Of a stretch of 7,089 nucleotides of DNA, positions 1 to 5,876 are shown piece by piece. Source of the DNA: Acetobacteraceae bacterium (GTDB lineage Bacteria; Pseudomonadota; Alphaproteobacteria; Acetobacterales; Acetobacteraceae); the NCBI GenBank assembly GCA_947478535.1, contig CANJXD010000307.1:1-7089 (forward strand), in the 5' to 3' direction. The notes beneath the pieces were generated by a model that worked only from the letters and a program-made list of their open reading frames with translations, did no database searches and was not told where the DNA came from. Each line of letters begins with the position of its first letter. Positions within the stretch are counted from its first letter, which is position 1. Both the position numbers and the translations under genes were made by a program.

Positions 1-645
1 GCGGCCATAACGCAGGCGCTGGCGCCCCAGGCGCGTGAAGTATTCGGTCCAGCGCTGCTCGCCCCACACCTCGTAGAGGGTGATGAACCAGATGCCGGCG
101 CCTCCCGCCTGCAGCGGGTCCTGGATCGCCATCTTGCCAGCCCAGCGCGGGTCCAGCAGATCCTCCCAGGTCTTCGGCGTCTCGGCCGCCGGGACCAGCT
201 GCGTGTTCCAGGCGAAGCTCGCCAGTGTCAACGCGTAGTTGGCGTAAGCATCATCCTTCGCATGCAACTCCGTCTGGTAGCTGCCGAGGTGTCGGGACCG
301 GTAGGGCTGAGTCAGGCCGCGGGCATGCAGCACCTTGGACTGGCGGTCCGTCAGCAGCAGCAGGTCGGCGGTGTGGCGGCCGGCCGCGGCCTCCGTCTCG
401 AAGCGCTGCGTGACCTGGGACGTATCGCCGCGCCAGTATTGCGTGCGGATGCCCGGATACTTCGCCTGGAAGGCCTTGGTCAGGTCCTCGATCACCTCGA
501 CCAGGGTGCCGGTGTAGAGCACCAGTTCGCCCTCGCGCCGCGCGGCGGCGTGGAGCGCCGCCTCGGTCTCCTGCGCGCTGGCGCCAAGAAGGGGGTAGGC
601 GGCCGCGGCCGCGCCAAGCCCTAGGGTAAAGCCACGACGGTCCAT
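1..645 (-). CDS. ABC transporter periplasmic substrate-binding protein, iron(III)/carboxylate type (partial, C-terminus beyond window)
   Basis: This is the N-terminal 215 codons of an extracellular solute-binding protein; the gene runs off the left edge. It would capture a ligand in the periplasm and deliver it to an ABC permease not seen here. Residues 1-24 form a signal peptide with a twin-arginine start (MDRRGFTLG), an alanine-rich core and an ASA-Q cleavage site, so Tat export is likely. The mature part begins with the family pattern EGELVLYTGT (about residues 38-47), then a KYPGI segment, and later a TWEDLLDPRWAGKMAIQDP block (about 159-177), typical of Fbp-like group 1 binding proteins. 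The ATG at 645 is supported by GGAG seven bases upstream. Proteins of this group bind ferric iron, but many relatives bind organic acids or phosphonates. With a GntR-UTRA regulator divergent next door, an organic ligand is more likely. The family call is firm, the ligand is unknown. Confidence 0.85.
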   Translation of the reverse strand, partial: MDRRGFTLGLGAAAAAYPLLGASAQETEAALHAAARREGELVLYTGTLVEVIEDLTKAFQAKYPGIRTQYWRGDTSQVTQRFETEAAAGRHTADLLLLTDRQSKVLHARGLTQPYRSRHLGSYQTELHAKDDAYANYALTLASFAWNTQLVPAAETPKTWEDLLDPRWAGKMAIQDPLQAGGAGIWFITLYEVWGEQRWTEYFTRLGRQRLRYGR

Positions 646-721
646 GACACCTCTCCGCGCTTGAGCGCCCGGTCCGCCCTGTTAGCCGGAGCGCAAATGT
701 CTAACTGAGAGTACATTGGCC
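646..721. promoter_or_regulatory. Divergent intergenic region between binding protein and GntR regulator, candidate operator
   Basis: These 76 bases must hold the control signals of both flanking genes. Two weak inverted repeats are visible. GTTAG (681-685) faces CTAAC (701-705), with centres 20 bases apart, or about two helical turns. AATGT (696-700) faces ACATT (713-717). The segment TGTCTA at 699-704 resembles one half of the GTNTANAC-type sites known for HutC-subfamily GntR regulators. I see no convincing -35/-10 pair in either direction. The operator role is inferred from the arrangement. Confidence 0.35.
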
Positions 722-1558
722 ATGCGGGGATGCAAGGTGCATATCGAGGCGGTGACCCGATCCTTCCCCCGCCCCGCCCGCCCCGCGCCATCCGTCCTGC
801 CGCTGCATCACCGCGCCTATCTCCTGCTGCTGCAGCGCGTACAGGCGCTACCGCCAGAAGCGCGGCTGCCAGGGGAGCACGAGCTCGCCGAGGAACTCGG
901 CGTGGCCCGCATGACGCTGAGGCGGGCCCTGGCACGCCTGGAAGCAGAGGGCCGCATCATCCGCCGGCGGGGCGACGGCACCAGGCGACTTGCTGAATCA
1001 GCAGCGCGGAGGGCGGCGGCGAGCGCGCCGGATATGGTCGCGCAGCTGCTCGCCATTGGCGCCAAGACGGAAACGCGGCTGCTGCGATTTGAGGCTGTGC
1101 CCGCCGAGGCGGCCATCGCTGAGGCGCTCGGCGTTGCACGGGACGAGGCGGTCCGTCAGGTGACACTGATCCGCTGTCTTGGGGGCATCCCGGTTAGTCA
1201 CCTGTCGGCTTATTTCGTGGATACTGCTGAGGCGCGCGGTCTGTCAGCCGCCCAGCTGACCTCGGAGCCCTTGCTCCGTATCACCGAGAGGCTGTTCGGC
1301 CCGGTGCGCGAGGTGCGTCAGGTCGTCACCGCCGTGCTGGCTTTTCCAACCTTGTCAGAGTTGCTGGAGGTGGAGGCCGGTGCCCCCCTGATGCAGGTAG
1401 GCCGGCGCTTCATCGGTGACTCCGGAACTCAACAGGTCTCGGTGGCGCACTACCGCGCCGACTGCTTCGATATCGAGATGCGGGAGGTCCGCAACCCTGC
1501 CAGCTCAAGCAATGGCGCCTATTGCGAGGTGATCATGCGCCTCGGCGACCGCGACTAG
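722..1558 (+). CDS. GntR family transcriptional regulator, HutC/UTRA subfamily
   Basis: A 278-residue DNA-binding regulator that probably responds to a small metabolite. Residues about 28-90 are the winged helix-turn-helix, with the family pattern RLPGEHELAEELGVARMTLRRAL, followed by LEAEGRIIRRRGDGT, the wing. Residues about 108-252 match a UTRA effector domain, including LLRFEAVPAEAAIAEALGV and the closing strand VAHYRADCFDIEM. A tail of some 25 residues follows, longer than usual for the family. The ATG at 722 is chosen. GAGAG at 707-711 lies ten bases before it, slightly long. An in-frame TTG at 716 lies only four bases after the GAGAG and cannot be excluded. The gene diverges from the binding-protein gene, so it most likely controls that transporter and perhaps its own expression. 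Its ligand is unknown. The stop is only seven bases before an IS remnant, so the tail could have been altered by insertion. Confidence 0.9.
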   Translation: MRGCKVHIEAVTRSFPRPARPAPSVLPLHHRAYLLLLQRVQALPPEARLPGEHELAEELGVARMTLRRALARLEAEGRIIRRRGDGTRRLAESAARRAAASAPDMVAQLLAIGAKTETRLLRFEAVPAEAAIAEALGVARDEAVRQVTLIRCLGGIPVSHLSAYFVDTAEARGLSAAQLTSEPLLRITERLFGPVREVRQVVTAVLAFPTLSELLEVEAGAPLMQVGRRFIGDSGTQQVSVAHYRADCFDIEMREVRNPASSSNGAYCEVIMRLGDRD

Positions 1559-1564
1559 GTTCTG

Positions 1565-1748
1565 TGGATTCCTGGGATTTTCGGCGCATGGAACAGCGTG
1601 GTCCGCCGCTTCGGCCGTTGGAGCGAGAAGGGTGTGTGGCAGCGCATCTTCGCGGCGCTGTCGGATGATCCCGACTTCGAACCCCTGATCGTCGACAGCA
1701 CCATCATCGTATCCATCCTACGAAGACCGCGGGTGCCGAGCGCCTTGG
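1565..1748 (+). pseudogene. IS5-family transposase fragment, frameshifted
   Basis: Frame-2 translation from 1565 gives a recognisable internal piece of an IS5-group (IS1031/IS427-like) transposase: [20 protein letters not shown], then QRIFAALSDDPDFEPLIVDS. The family usually reads close to [27 protein letters not shown], and the DST that follows carries the first catalytic aspartate of the DDE triad, here at 1694-1696. After the codons for DSTII (ending 1708) the frame is lost. Moving back one base restores a plausible RIHPTKTAGAERLG (from 1708), so a single base appears to be missing. The N-terminal third and everything after the first Asp region are absent, so this is a dead remnant. The exact group is recalled from family patterns, not searched. 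Confidence 0.72.
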
Positions 1749-1776
1749 TTGGGTGGGGCATTCCGATTTGAAGTCG

Positions 1777-1795
1777 GCCACCCTCTGGGGGTGGC
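1777..1795. repeat. Perfect 7-bp hairpin in IS-remnant region
   Basis: GCCACCC (1777-1783) pairs with GGGTGGC (1789-1795) around a five-base loop. No T-tract follows on either strand, so a standard Rho-independent terminator is not supported. It may belong to the end of the IS21-like element. Confidence 0.5.
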
Positions 1796-1824
1796 GGTTG
1801 CTCGACGGCCGGGCGGGGTCTGGG

Positions 1825-1852
1825 CCCCCTTCGCGATGGACGCGAGAGGGGG
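1825..1852. repeat. 11-bp stem-loop with one bulged base between convergent genes
   Basis: CCCCCTTCGCG (1825-1835) pairs with CGCGA (1841-1845) and AGGGGG (1847-1852), with a bulged G at 1846 and the loop ATGGA. Outer GGTC (1817-1820) and GACC (1852-1855, sharing its first base) could extend it partly. It sits between two converging genes and could impede transcription from both, but no T-run follows on either strand, so a terminator is only possible. It may equally be an IS-derived structure. Confidence 0.5.
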
Positions 1853-1948
1853 ACCTGGATGCCGGGACAGGGCGATAGCGCGCTCGGTGGGTGTTGCGCG
1901 CAGCACGGCGCGGCTGTGCCTGGAGCGGGTGGCGGGGCGCGGTCGTGC

Positions 1949-2875
1949 TCAGCAGCCCGCCCAGACCGGCGTGAGCCAGCCGGCCCGTCCGGGCGCGGCG
2001 CCGCGCACCGCGGCGAAATAGGCTTCCTGCAGCTTCTTCGTCACCGGCCCGACCTCGCCCTTGCCGACCGGCAGACGGTCGATCGACAGGATCGGCTGGA
2101 TCTCCCCGCCGGAGCCGCAGAAGAAGGCCTCCTGCGCCGCGTAGAGTTCGGTCCGCGCGATGTCACGCTCCTGCGTGCGCAGGCCGAACTCGTCGTCCAG
2201 CAGTTCCATCAGCGTGGCGCGCGTGACGCTTTCCAGGATGTCGTTGGCCAGCCCCGGCGTCACCGGTACGCCATCGCGCACCATGAAGAAGCACGAGCTC
2301 GGGCTTTCCGAGACGTGGCCCGCGGCAGTCAGCAGTATGACGTTGTCGTAGCCATCAGCCTTGCCCTGCAATCCCGAAAGCCGGCCGTTGTTGTAGTTCG
2401 CGGTCACCTTCAGCCGCGCTGGCATGGCGTTGTCAGGCGTTCGCATCCAGGACGAGACACCGACATGCACGCCCTGCTTCACGCGCGGATTGTCCGGCCG
2501 GGGAATCGCACCGATGCCCCAGCCGACCGGCCCAGTCGCGGTCTGCTCGCCATCGCCATCGACCCAGACCAGCAGGCGGATATGCATGTCGCCGCGGCTG
2601 CCATTGGCGCGGATCAGTGCGATCAGCGCGGCCTCCATCGCGGCGGCCGATGGCGGGGCGTCGAAGCGCATCACCCGCATGCCGAATTCCAGCCGGTCCA
2701 GATGCTCCTTGAGGCGGAAGATGAGGACGTCATCGCCCTCCGCGGCGCGATAGCCGCGGATGCCTTCGAAGACGCAGGCGCCGTATTTGAAGGCCGGGCT
2801 GAGCATGTGCACCCGCCCATCGTCCCAGGGCACGAGGCGCCCGTTGAGGGAGAGAAAGGTCGTGTGCGCCGCCAT
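1949..2875 (-). CDS. Class IV PLP-dependent aminotransferase, branched-chain aminotransferase type
   Basis: A 308-residue cytoplasmic enzyme expected to exchange an amino group between an amino acid and 2-oxoglutarate using pyridoxal phosphate. The fold-type IV pattern is clear: SPAFKYGACVFEGIRGYR (26-43); RLKEHLDRL (54-62) with the conserved Arg/His; the Schiff-base lysine K156 in LKVTANYNN; E190 thirty-four residues later, the same spacing as K159 and E193 of E. coli IlvE; FFCGSGGEIQPI (251-262) in the phosphate-binding region; and the C-terminal WLTPV. The loop after E190 reads ESPSSCFFM instead of the usual EGxGxN(I/L)F, so substrate preference may differ from valine/leucine/isoleucine. 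The ATG at 2875 has GAGG five bases upstream; a GTG two codons earlier is less likely. It diverges from an aldolase-hydantoinase operon, which argues for a catabolic role rather than housekeeping ilvE. The aminotransferase assignment is firm, the substrate is not. Confidence 0.9.
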   Translation of the reverse strand: MAAHTTFLSLNGRLVPWDDGRVHMLSPAFKYGACVFEGIRGYRAAEGDDVLIFRLKEHLDRLEFGMRVMRFDAPPSAAAMEAALIALIRANGSRGDMHIRLLVWVDGDGEQTATGPVGWGIGAIPRPDNPRVKQGVHVGVSSWMRTPDNAMPARLKVTANYNNGRLSGLQGKADGYDNVILLTAAGHVSESPSSCFFMVRDGVPVTPGLANDILESVTRATLMELLDDEFGLRTQERDIARTELYAAQEAFFCGSGGEIQPILSIDRLPVGKGEVGPVTKKLQEAYFAAVRGAAPGRAGWLTPVWAGC

Positions 2876-2902
2876 GACCACCTCGTTTTGATTAGAGAAG
2901 GT

Positions 2903-2930
2903 ATGATATTTGACTAGTCACGGAAATCAA
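2903..2930 (-). promoter_or_regulatory. Candidate sigma-70 promoter for the aminotransferase gene
   Basis: Read on the minus strand, TTGATT (2930-2925) is a -35 candidate and TATCAT (2908-2903) a -10 candidate, separated by 16 bases. TATCAT matches TATAAT in five of six positions. Transcription would begin near 2896, giving an untranslated leader of about 20 bases before the ATG at 2875. The surrounding stretch is distinctly A/T-richer than the rest of the window. Confidence 0.5.
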
Positions 2931-2937
2931 GTAGCAT
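2910..2937 (+). promoter_or_regulatory. Candidate sigma-70 promoter for the aldolase-hyuAB operon
   Basis: TTGACT (2910-2915) matches the -35 consensus in five of six positions. TAGCAT (2932-2937) is a weaker -10 candidate, 16 bases downstream. Transcription would start near 2944, leaving a leader of about 50 bases. The element lies back to back on the same DNA as the minus-strand promoter. Confidence 0.42.
2911..2920. promoter_or_regulatory. Perfect palindrome TGACTAGTCA, candidate operator
   Basis: TGACTAGTCA is identical to its reverse complement. It lies inside the -35/-10 spacer of the minus-strand promoter and overlaps the -35 of the plus-strand promoter, so a protein bound here would block both divergent transcripts. 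GntR-type regulators bind short palindromes of this kind, but which regulator acts here is not visible. Confidence 0.45.
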
Positions 2938-2994
2938 CCTTCGGCCACTCCACCAGTACCGTTCCGTACCCCATGTCCGGGAGTCAGCCGCAGG

Positions 2995-3789
2995 ATGTTC
3001 GACCGTCCAAATCCACTGCGCGCACGCCTGGCCCACGATGGCGTGGTGTTCGGCACCGCGTGCTTCGCCTGGAGCCCCGGCGTGGTGGAGGTGGCGGGCC
3101 TCGCCGGCCTCGACTACGTGCGGCTCGACACCGAGCATGCCTGGCGCCGCGACGACACGCTGGAGCACCTGGTCCGCGCAGCCTGGTTGGCCGGCACCAC
3201 GCCGATGATCCGCGTCGATCGCGGCGACCCGCTGCTGGTGCGCAAGGCGCTGGAGATCGGCGCCGGCGCCGTGCTGGTCTCCGACATCCGCACCGTGGCG
3301 GAGGCGGAGGAGGTGGTGCGCGCGGCGCATTTCCCGCCGGAAGGCACGCGCGGCTTCAGCGGCAACAACTTCGCCGGTGGCTGGCAGCGCCACCCCACCG
3401 CGGCCTGGATGCAGTGGAGCAACCGGGAGCCGATGATCGGCGTCATGGTCGAGCACCCCGACGCTGTCGCGGTGATCGAACAGACCGTGCGCATCCCGGG
3501 CCTCGACTTCGTCTATTTCGGCCCCGGTGACTATTCGGTGGCCATCGGCGTGCCCGGCCAGGCACGCGGCAACCCGGATGTTGAGGCGGCGATGCGCCGC
3601 ACCATCGGCGCCGCCCGCGCCGCGGGTCTGCATGCCGTGGCCAATGGCGGCGGTGACGGCGCGGAGACGGCACGGGCGCGCGCCATGGGCGCCGACATCA
3701 TCGAACTCGGCAATGACCTCTCCGCCCTGTCGGGCGGCTGGACCAAGGCCGTGGCACGCGGCAGGGCGGCTGGCGAGGACAAGACATGA
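2995..3789 (+). CDS. HpcH/HpaI family class II aldolase
   Basis: A 264-residue cytoplasmic TIM-barrel aldolase of the HpcH/HpaI (citrate lyase beta-like) superfamily. Members are metal-dependent and reversibly cleave 4-hydroxy-2-oxo acids to pyruvate, or a related 2-oxo acid, plus an aldehyde. The expected active-site residues of E. coli HpaI have counterparts: the base H48 in LDTEHA (HpaI H45), R73 in PMIRVDRGDP (R70), and the metal ligands E153 in MVEHP (E149) and D179 in FGPGDYS (D175). The glycine-rich EIGAGAVLVSDI (87-98) and FPPEGTRGFSG (113-123) are also typical. Length is close to the family norm of about 260. The ATG at 2995 follows GGGAG by eleven bases, a long spacing, but no better in-frame start exists and the N-terminus aligns well. 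The stop overlaps the next gene's ATG (ATGA). Pairing with HyuAB suggests that it cleaves a product downstream of ring opening; the substrate is unknown. Confidence 0.92.
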   Translation: MFDRPNPLRARLAHDGVVFGTACFAWSPGVVEVAGLAGLDYVRLDTEHAWRRDDTLEHLVRAAWLAGTTPMIRVDRGDPLLVRKALEIGAGAVLVSDIRTVAEAEEVVRAAHFPPEGTRGFSGNNFAGGWQRHPTAAWMQWSNREPMIGVMVEHPDAVAVIEQTVRIPGLDFVYFGPGDYSVAIGVPGQARGNPDVEAAMRRTIGAARAAGLHAVANGGGDGAETARARAMGADIIELGNDLSALSGGWTKAVARGRAAGEDKT

Positions 3790-5876
3790 CCCATCGCATC
3801 GGCGTCGATATCGGCGGCACCTTCACCGATTTCGCGCTGGTAGACGATGCCAGCGGCGAGGTCTCCATCCACAAGCGGCTGACCACGCCGCGCGATCCCT
3901 CCGTCGCCGTGCTGGAAGGCATAGCGCAACTGCTGGCGGAGCGCGGCGTGCCTATCGGTGCGGTGAGTTCCGTCATCCACGGCTCCACCCTGGTCACCAA
4001 TGCGGTGATCGAGCGGCGTGGCGCGCGCACCGGTATGCTGGTCACCGAGGGCTTCCGCGATGTGCTCGACATCGCCCGCGAAAGCCGCTTCGACCTCTAC
4101 GACCAGCGCATCCGGCTGCCGGAGCCGATGGTGCCGCGCGCGCTGCGGCGCGAGGTGGCGGAACGCATGCGTGACGATGGCAAGGTGCTTGCCGCACCGG
4201 TCGAGGAAGCCGTGCGCGGCGCCGTCGCCGGGCTGGTGGGGGAGGGCATCGAGTCGCTGGCGATCTGCTTCCTGCACGCCTTCGTCAATCCGGCGAACGA
4301 GAACGCGGTGCGCGACATCGTGCGCGGCGACCATCCCGGCCTGCACATCTCGCTCTCCTCCGAAGTGTTCCCCTTCATCCGTGAGTACGAGCGCTGGACG
4401 ACGACGGCGATGAACGCCTTCGCCCAACCGATGGTGGACCGCTACCTCGGCAATATCGAGCGCGGCCTGGCCGAGATGGGCTTTGCCGGGGCCTTCTATG
4501 TCGTCACCTCCAGCGGCGGCATGGTGACGCCGGACACGGCGCGGCGGTTTCCCGTGCGCATGCTGGAATCCGGCCCCGCCGCCGGCGTGCTGATGTCCAC
4601 CCACCTCGGCCAGCGCCTCGGCCTGACCGACATCCTCTCCTTCGACATGGGCGGCACCACGGCGAAGGGTTCCATCGTCATGGGCGGCGTGCCGCGCAAG
4701 GTGTATGAGTTGGAAGTCGCGCGCAGCTACGAATTCATGCCGGGCAGCGGCCTGCCGGCGAAGGTTCCCGTGCTCGACATGATCGAGATCGGCGCCGGCG
4801 GCGGTTCCATCGCCGGGCTCGATGCGCGCGACCTGATCCGCGTCGGGCCGCGCAGCGCAGGGGCGGAGCCGGGGCCAGCCTGCTACGGCCGCGGCGGCAC
4901 CCAGCCGACGCTGACCGACGCCAATGTCGCACTCGGCTATTTCGACCCGCGCTTCTTCCTCGGCGGCACCATGGCGCTGGATGCGGAGGCCGCGGCGGCG
5001 GCGATCGATGCCGGTGTCGCCCGGCCGCTAGGCCTCGACACCACCCGCGCCGCCTGGGGCATCCATGAGATCATCAACGAGGATGTCGCCCGCGCCTTCC
5101 GCGTGCACGCCTCGGAGATTGGCTTCGACTACCGCCGCTGCTCCATGGTGGCCTTCGGCGGGTCGGGGCCGGCGCATGCGCTGCGCATCGCCCGCAAGCT
5201 GAAGATCCCGCGCGTCATCCTGCCGGTCGGCGCCGGCGTCATGTCCGCCTTCGGCATGCTGGTCTCGCCGCTCGCCTTCCAGGCGGCGCGCACGTGGCCG
5301 GTGCTGGCGACCGACCTCGCCCCCGAGGCCTTCGCCGCCCAATTCGCCGCGGTGGAGGACCAGGCGCGTTCCTTCCTGCGCGCCGCCGGCATCGCCGATG
5401 CCGAGATGCGCATCGTTCGCCACCTCGACATGCGCTACCGTGGCCAGGGCTACGAGATCGAGGTGGAACTGCCCGCCGACGCCGACATGGTGGCGCTGCA
5501 CGGCGACCTGCCGCGCCTCTTCGCCGATCGCTATGCCGCGATCTTCTCGCTCAGCTACCTGCACCATCCGGTGGAACTGGTGAACTGGAAGGTCGAGGCG
5601 CTCGGCCCGCTCCCGGCGGTGGCGGAGGAGCTTCGCCTGGTCGGCGCGGGCGGCGGCAGCAGCCCGGACAAGGGCAGGCGCCGCGCCTGGTTCCCCGACC
5701 CCGACCGCTTCGAGGATTGTCCCGTCCATGACCGCTACGCGCTGGCCATCGGCGCGTGCATCGTCGGCCCCGCCCTGGTCGAGGAGCGGGAAGCGACGCT
5801 GGTGCTCGGACGCGGTGACCGCGCCACCGTCGATACTCATGGCAACCTTGTGGTCGAGATCGGAGGCGGCGCATGA
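3786..5876 (+). CDS. hyuA: Hydantoinase/oxoprolinase family protein, HyuA-type subunit A
   Basis: A 696-residue ATP-binding subunit of the hydantoinase/oxoprolinase group, which includes N-methylhydantoinase A, 5-oxoprolinase, caprolactamase and acetone/acetophenone carboxylase subunits. These enzymes use ATP to phosphorylate a carbonyl, opening a cyclic amide or activating a ketone. Visible motifs: the phosphate-1 loop VDIGGTFTDFALV (7-19); HGSTLVTNAVIERRGA (65-80); ESGPAAGV (261-268); the second nucleotide motif FDMGGTTAKG (286-295); IEIGAGGGSIAGLD (333-346); AGAEPGPACYGRGG (358-371); VAFGGSGPAHA (455-465); and MRYRGQGYEIEV (549-560). Length is normal for a stand-alone A subunit, so it is not a fused single-chain oxoprolinase. 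The ATG overlaps the aldolase stop, with GAGGA six bases upstream. The TGA overlaps the next ATG. The family assignment is firm; the reaction cannot be chosen from sequence, and the gene symbol reflects family only. Confidence 0.93.
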   Translation: MTHRIGVDIGGTFTDFALVDDASGEVSIHKRLTTPRDPSVAVLEGIAQLLAERGVPIGAVSSVIHGSTLVTNAVIERRGARTGMLVTEGFRDVLDIARESRFDLYDQRIRLPEPMVPRALRREVAERMRDDGKVLAAPVEEAVRGAVAGLVGEGIESLAICFLHAFVNPANENAVRDIVRGDHPGLHISLSSEVFPFIREYERWTTTAMNAFAQPMVDRYLGNIERGLAEMGFAGAFYVVTSSGGMVTPDTARRFPVRMLESGPAAGVLMSTHLGQRLGLTDILSFDMGGTTAKGSIVMGGVPRKVYELEVARSYEFMPGSGLPAKVPVLDMIEIGAGGGSIAGLDARDLIRVGPRSAGAEPGPACYGRGGTQPTLTDANVALGYFDPRFFLGGTMALDAEAAAAAIDAGVARPLGLDTTRAAWGIHEIINEDVARAFRVHASEIGFDYRRCSMVAFGGSGPAHALRIARKLKIPRVILPVGAGVMSAFGMLVSPLAFQAARTWPVLATDLAPEAFAAQFAAVEDQARSFLRAAGIADAEMRIVRHLDMRYRGQGYEIEVELPADADMVALHGDLPRLFADRYAAIFSLSYLHHPVELVNWKVEALGPLPAVAEELRLVGAGGGSSPDKGRRRAWFPDPDRFEDCPVHDRYALAIGACIVGPALVEEREATLVLGRGDRATVDTHGNLVVEIGGGA

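Larger units (their letters stand above)
1757..1943 (+). pseudogene. Probable IS21-type IstA N-terminal fragment (degenerate)
   Basis: At 1863-1943 the translation reads RDRAIARSVGVARSTARLCL followed by ERVAGRG. This resembles the helix-turn-helix at the start of IS21-family IstA transposases, where patterns such as DRAIARSVGVARSTV followed by LERAAAAGL are common. No start codon with a ribosome site and no DDE domain is present. The homology stops about six bases before the aminotransferase stop codon. The sequence at 1759-1783 (CATTCCGATTTGAAGTCGG and following) may be the terminal segment of the same element, which is a weaker inference. Alternative: a fragment of another helix-turn-helix transposase. 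Confidence 0.42.
1559..1948. other. 390-base stretch without an intact gene: insertion-sequence remnants
   Basis: Between the convergent stops of the regulator and the aminotransferase there is no intact coding sequence. The left half holds a broken IS5-type transposase fragment, the right half a probable IS21-type IstA fragment and two hairpins. The remaining short open frames are overlapping, lack family patterns and look like GC-rich shadows. I see no complete terminal inverted repeats and no target-site duplication, so neither element looks mobile. Confidence 0.65.

Noticed and set aside
1859..2917. 352-codon plus-strand open frame opposite the aminotransferase
   Set aside because: It is antisense to a gene with a full set of catalytic residues, and its composition is typical of a reverse-frame shadow.
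2956..2970. GTACC repeated at 2956 and 2966, ten bases apart, in the aldolase leader
   Set aside because: Two five-base copies are too short to support a binding site, although the one-turn spacing is suggestive.
2910..3530. Long plus-strand open frame overlapping the aldolase gene, with an ATG at 2973
   Set aside because: It is Arg/Gly/Pro-rich with no family pattern and lies in another frame of the well-supported aldolase gene; a GC-bias shadow.
3531..4604. 357-codon minus-strand open frame across the aldolase and hyuA
   Set aside because: His/Arg/Gly-rich composition with no motifs; antisense shadow of two clearly real genes.
3786..5876. Acetone or acetophenone carboxylase rather than a hydantoinase
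   Set aside because: Not fully excluded, because HyuA families overlap in motifs. Aldolase and aminotransferase neighbours fit cyclic-amide catabolism better, and a carboxylase small subunit is not visible within the window.
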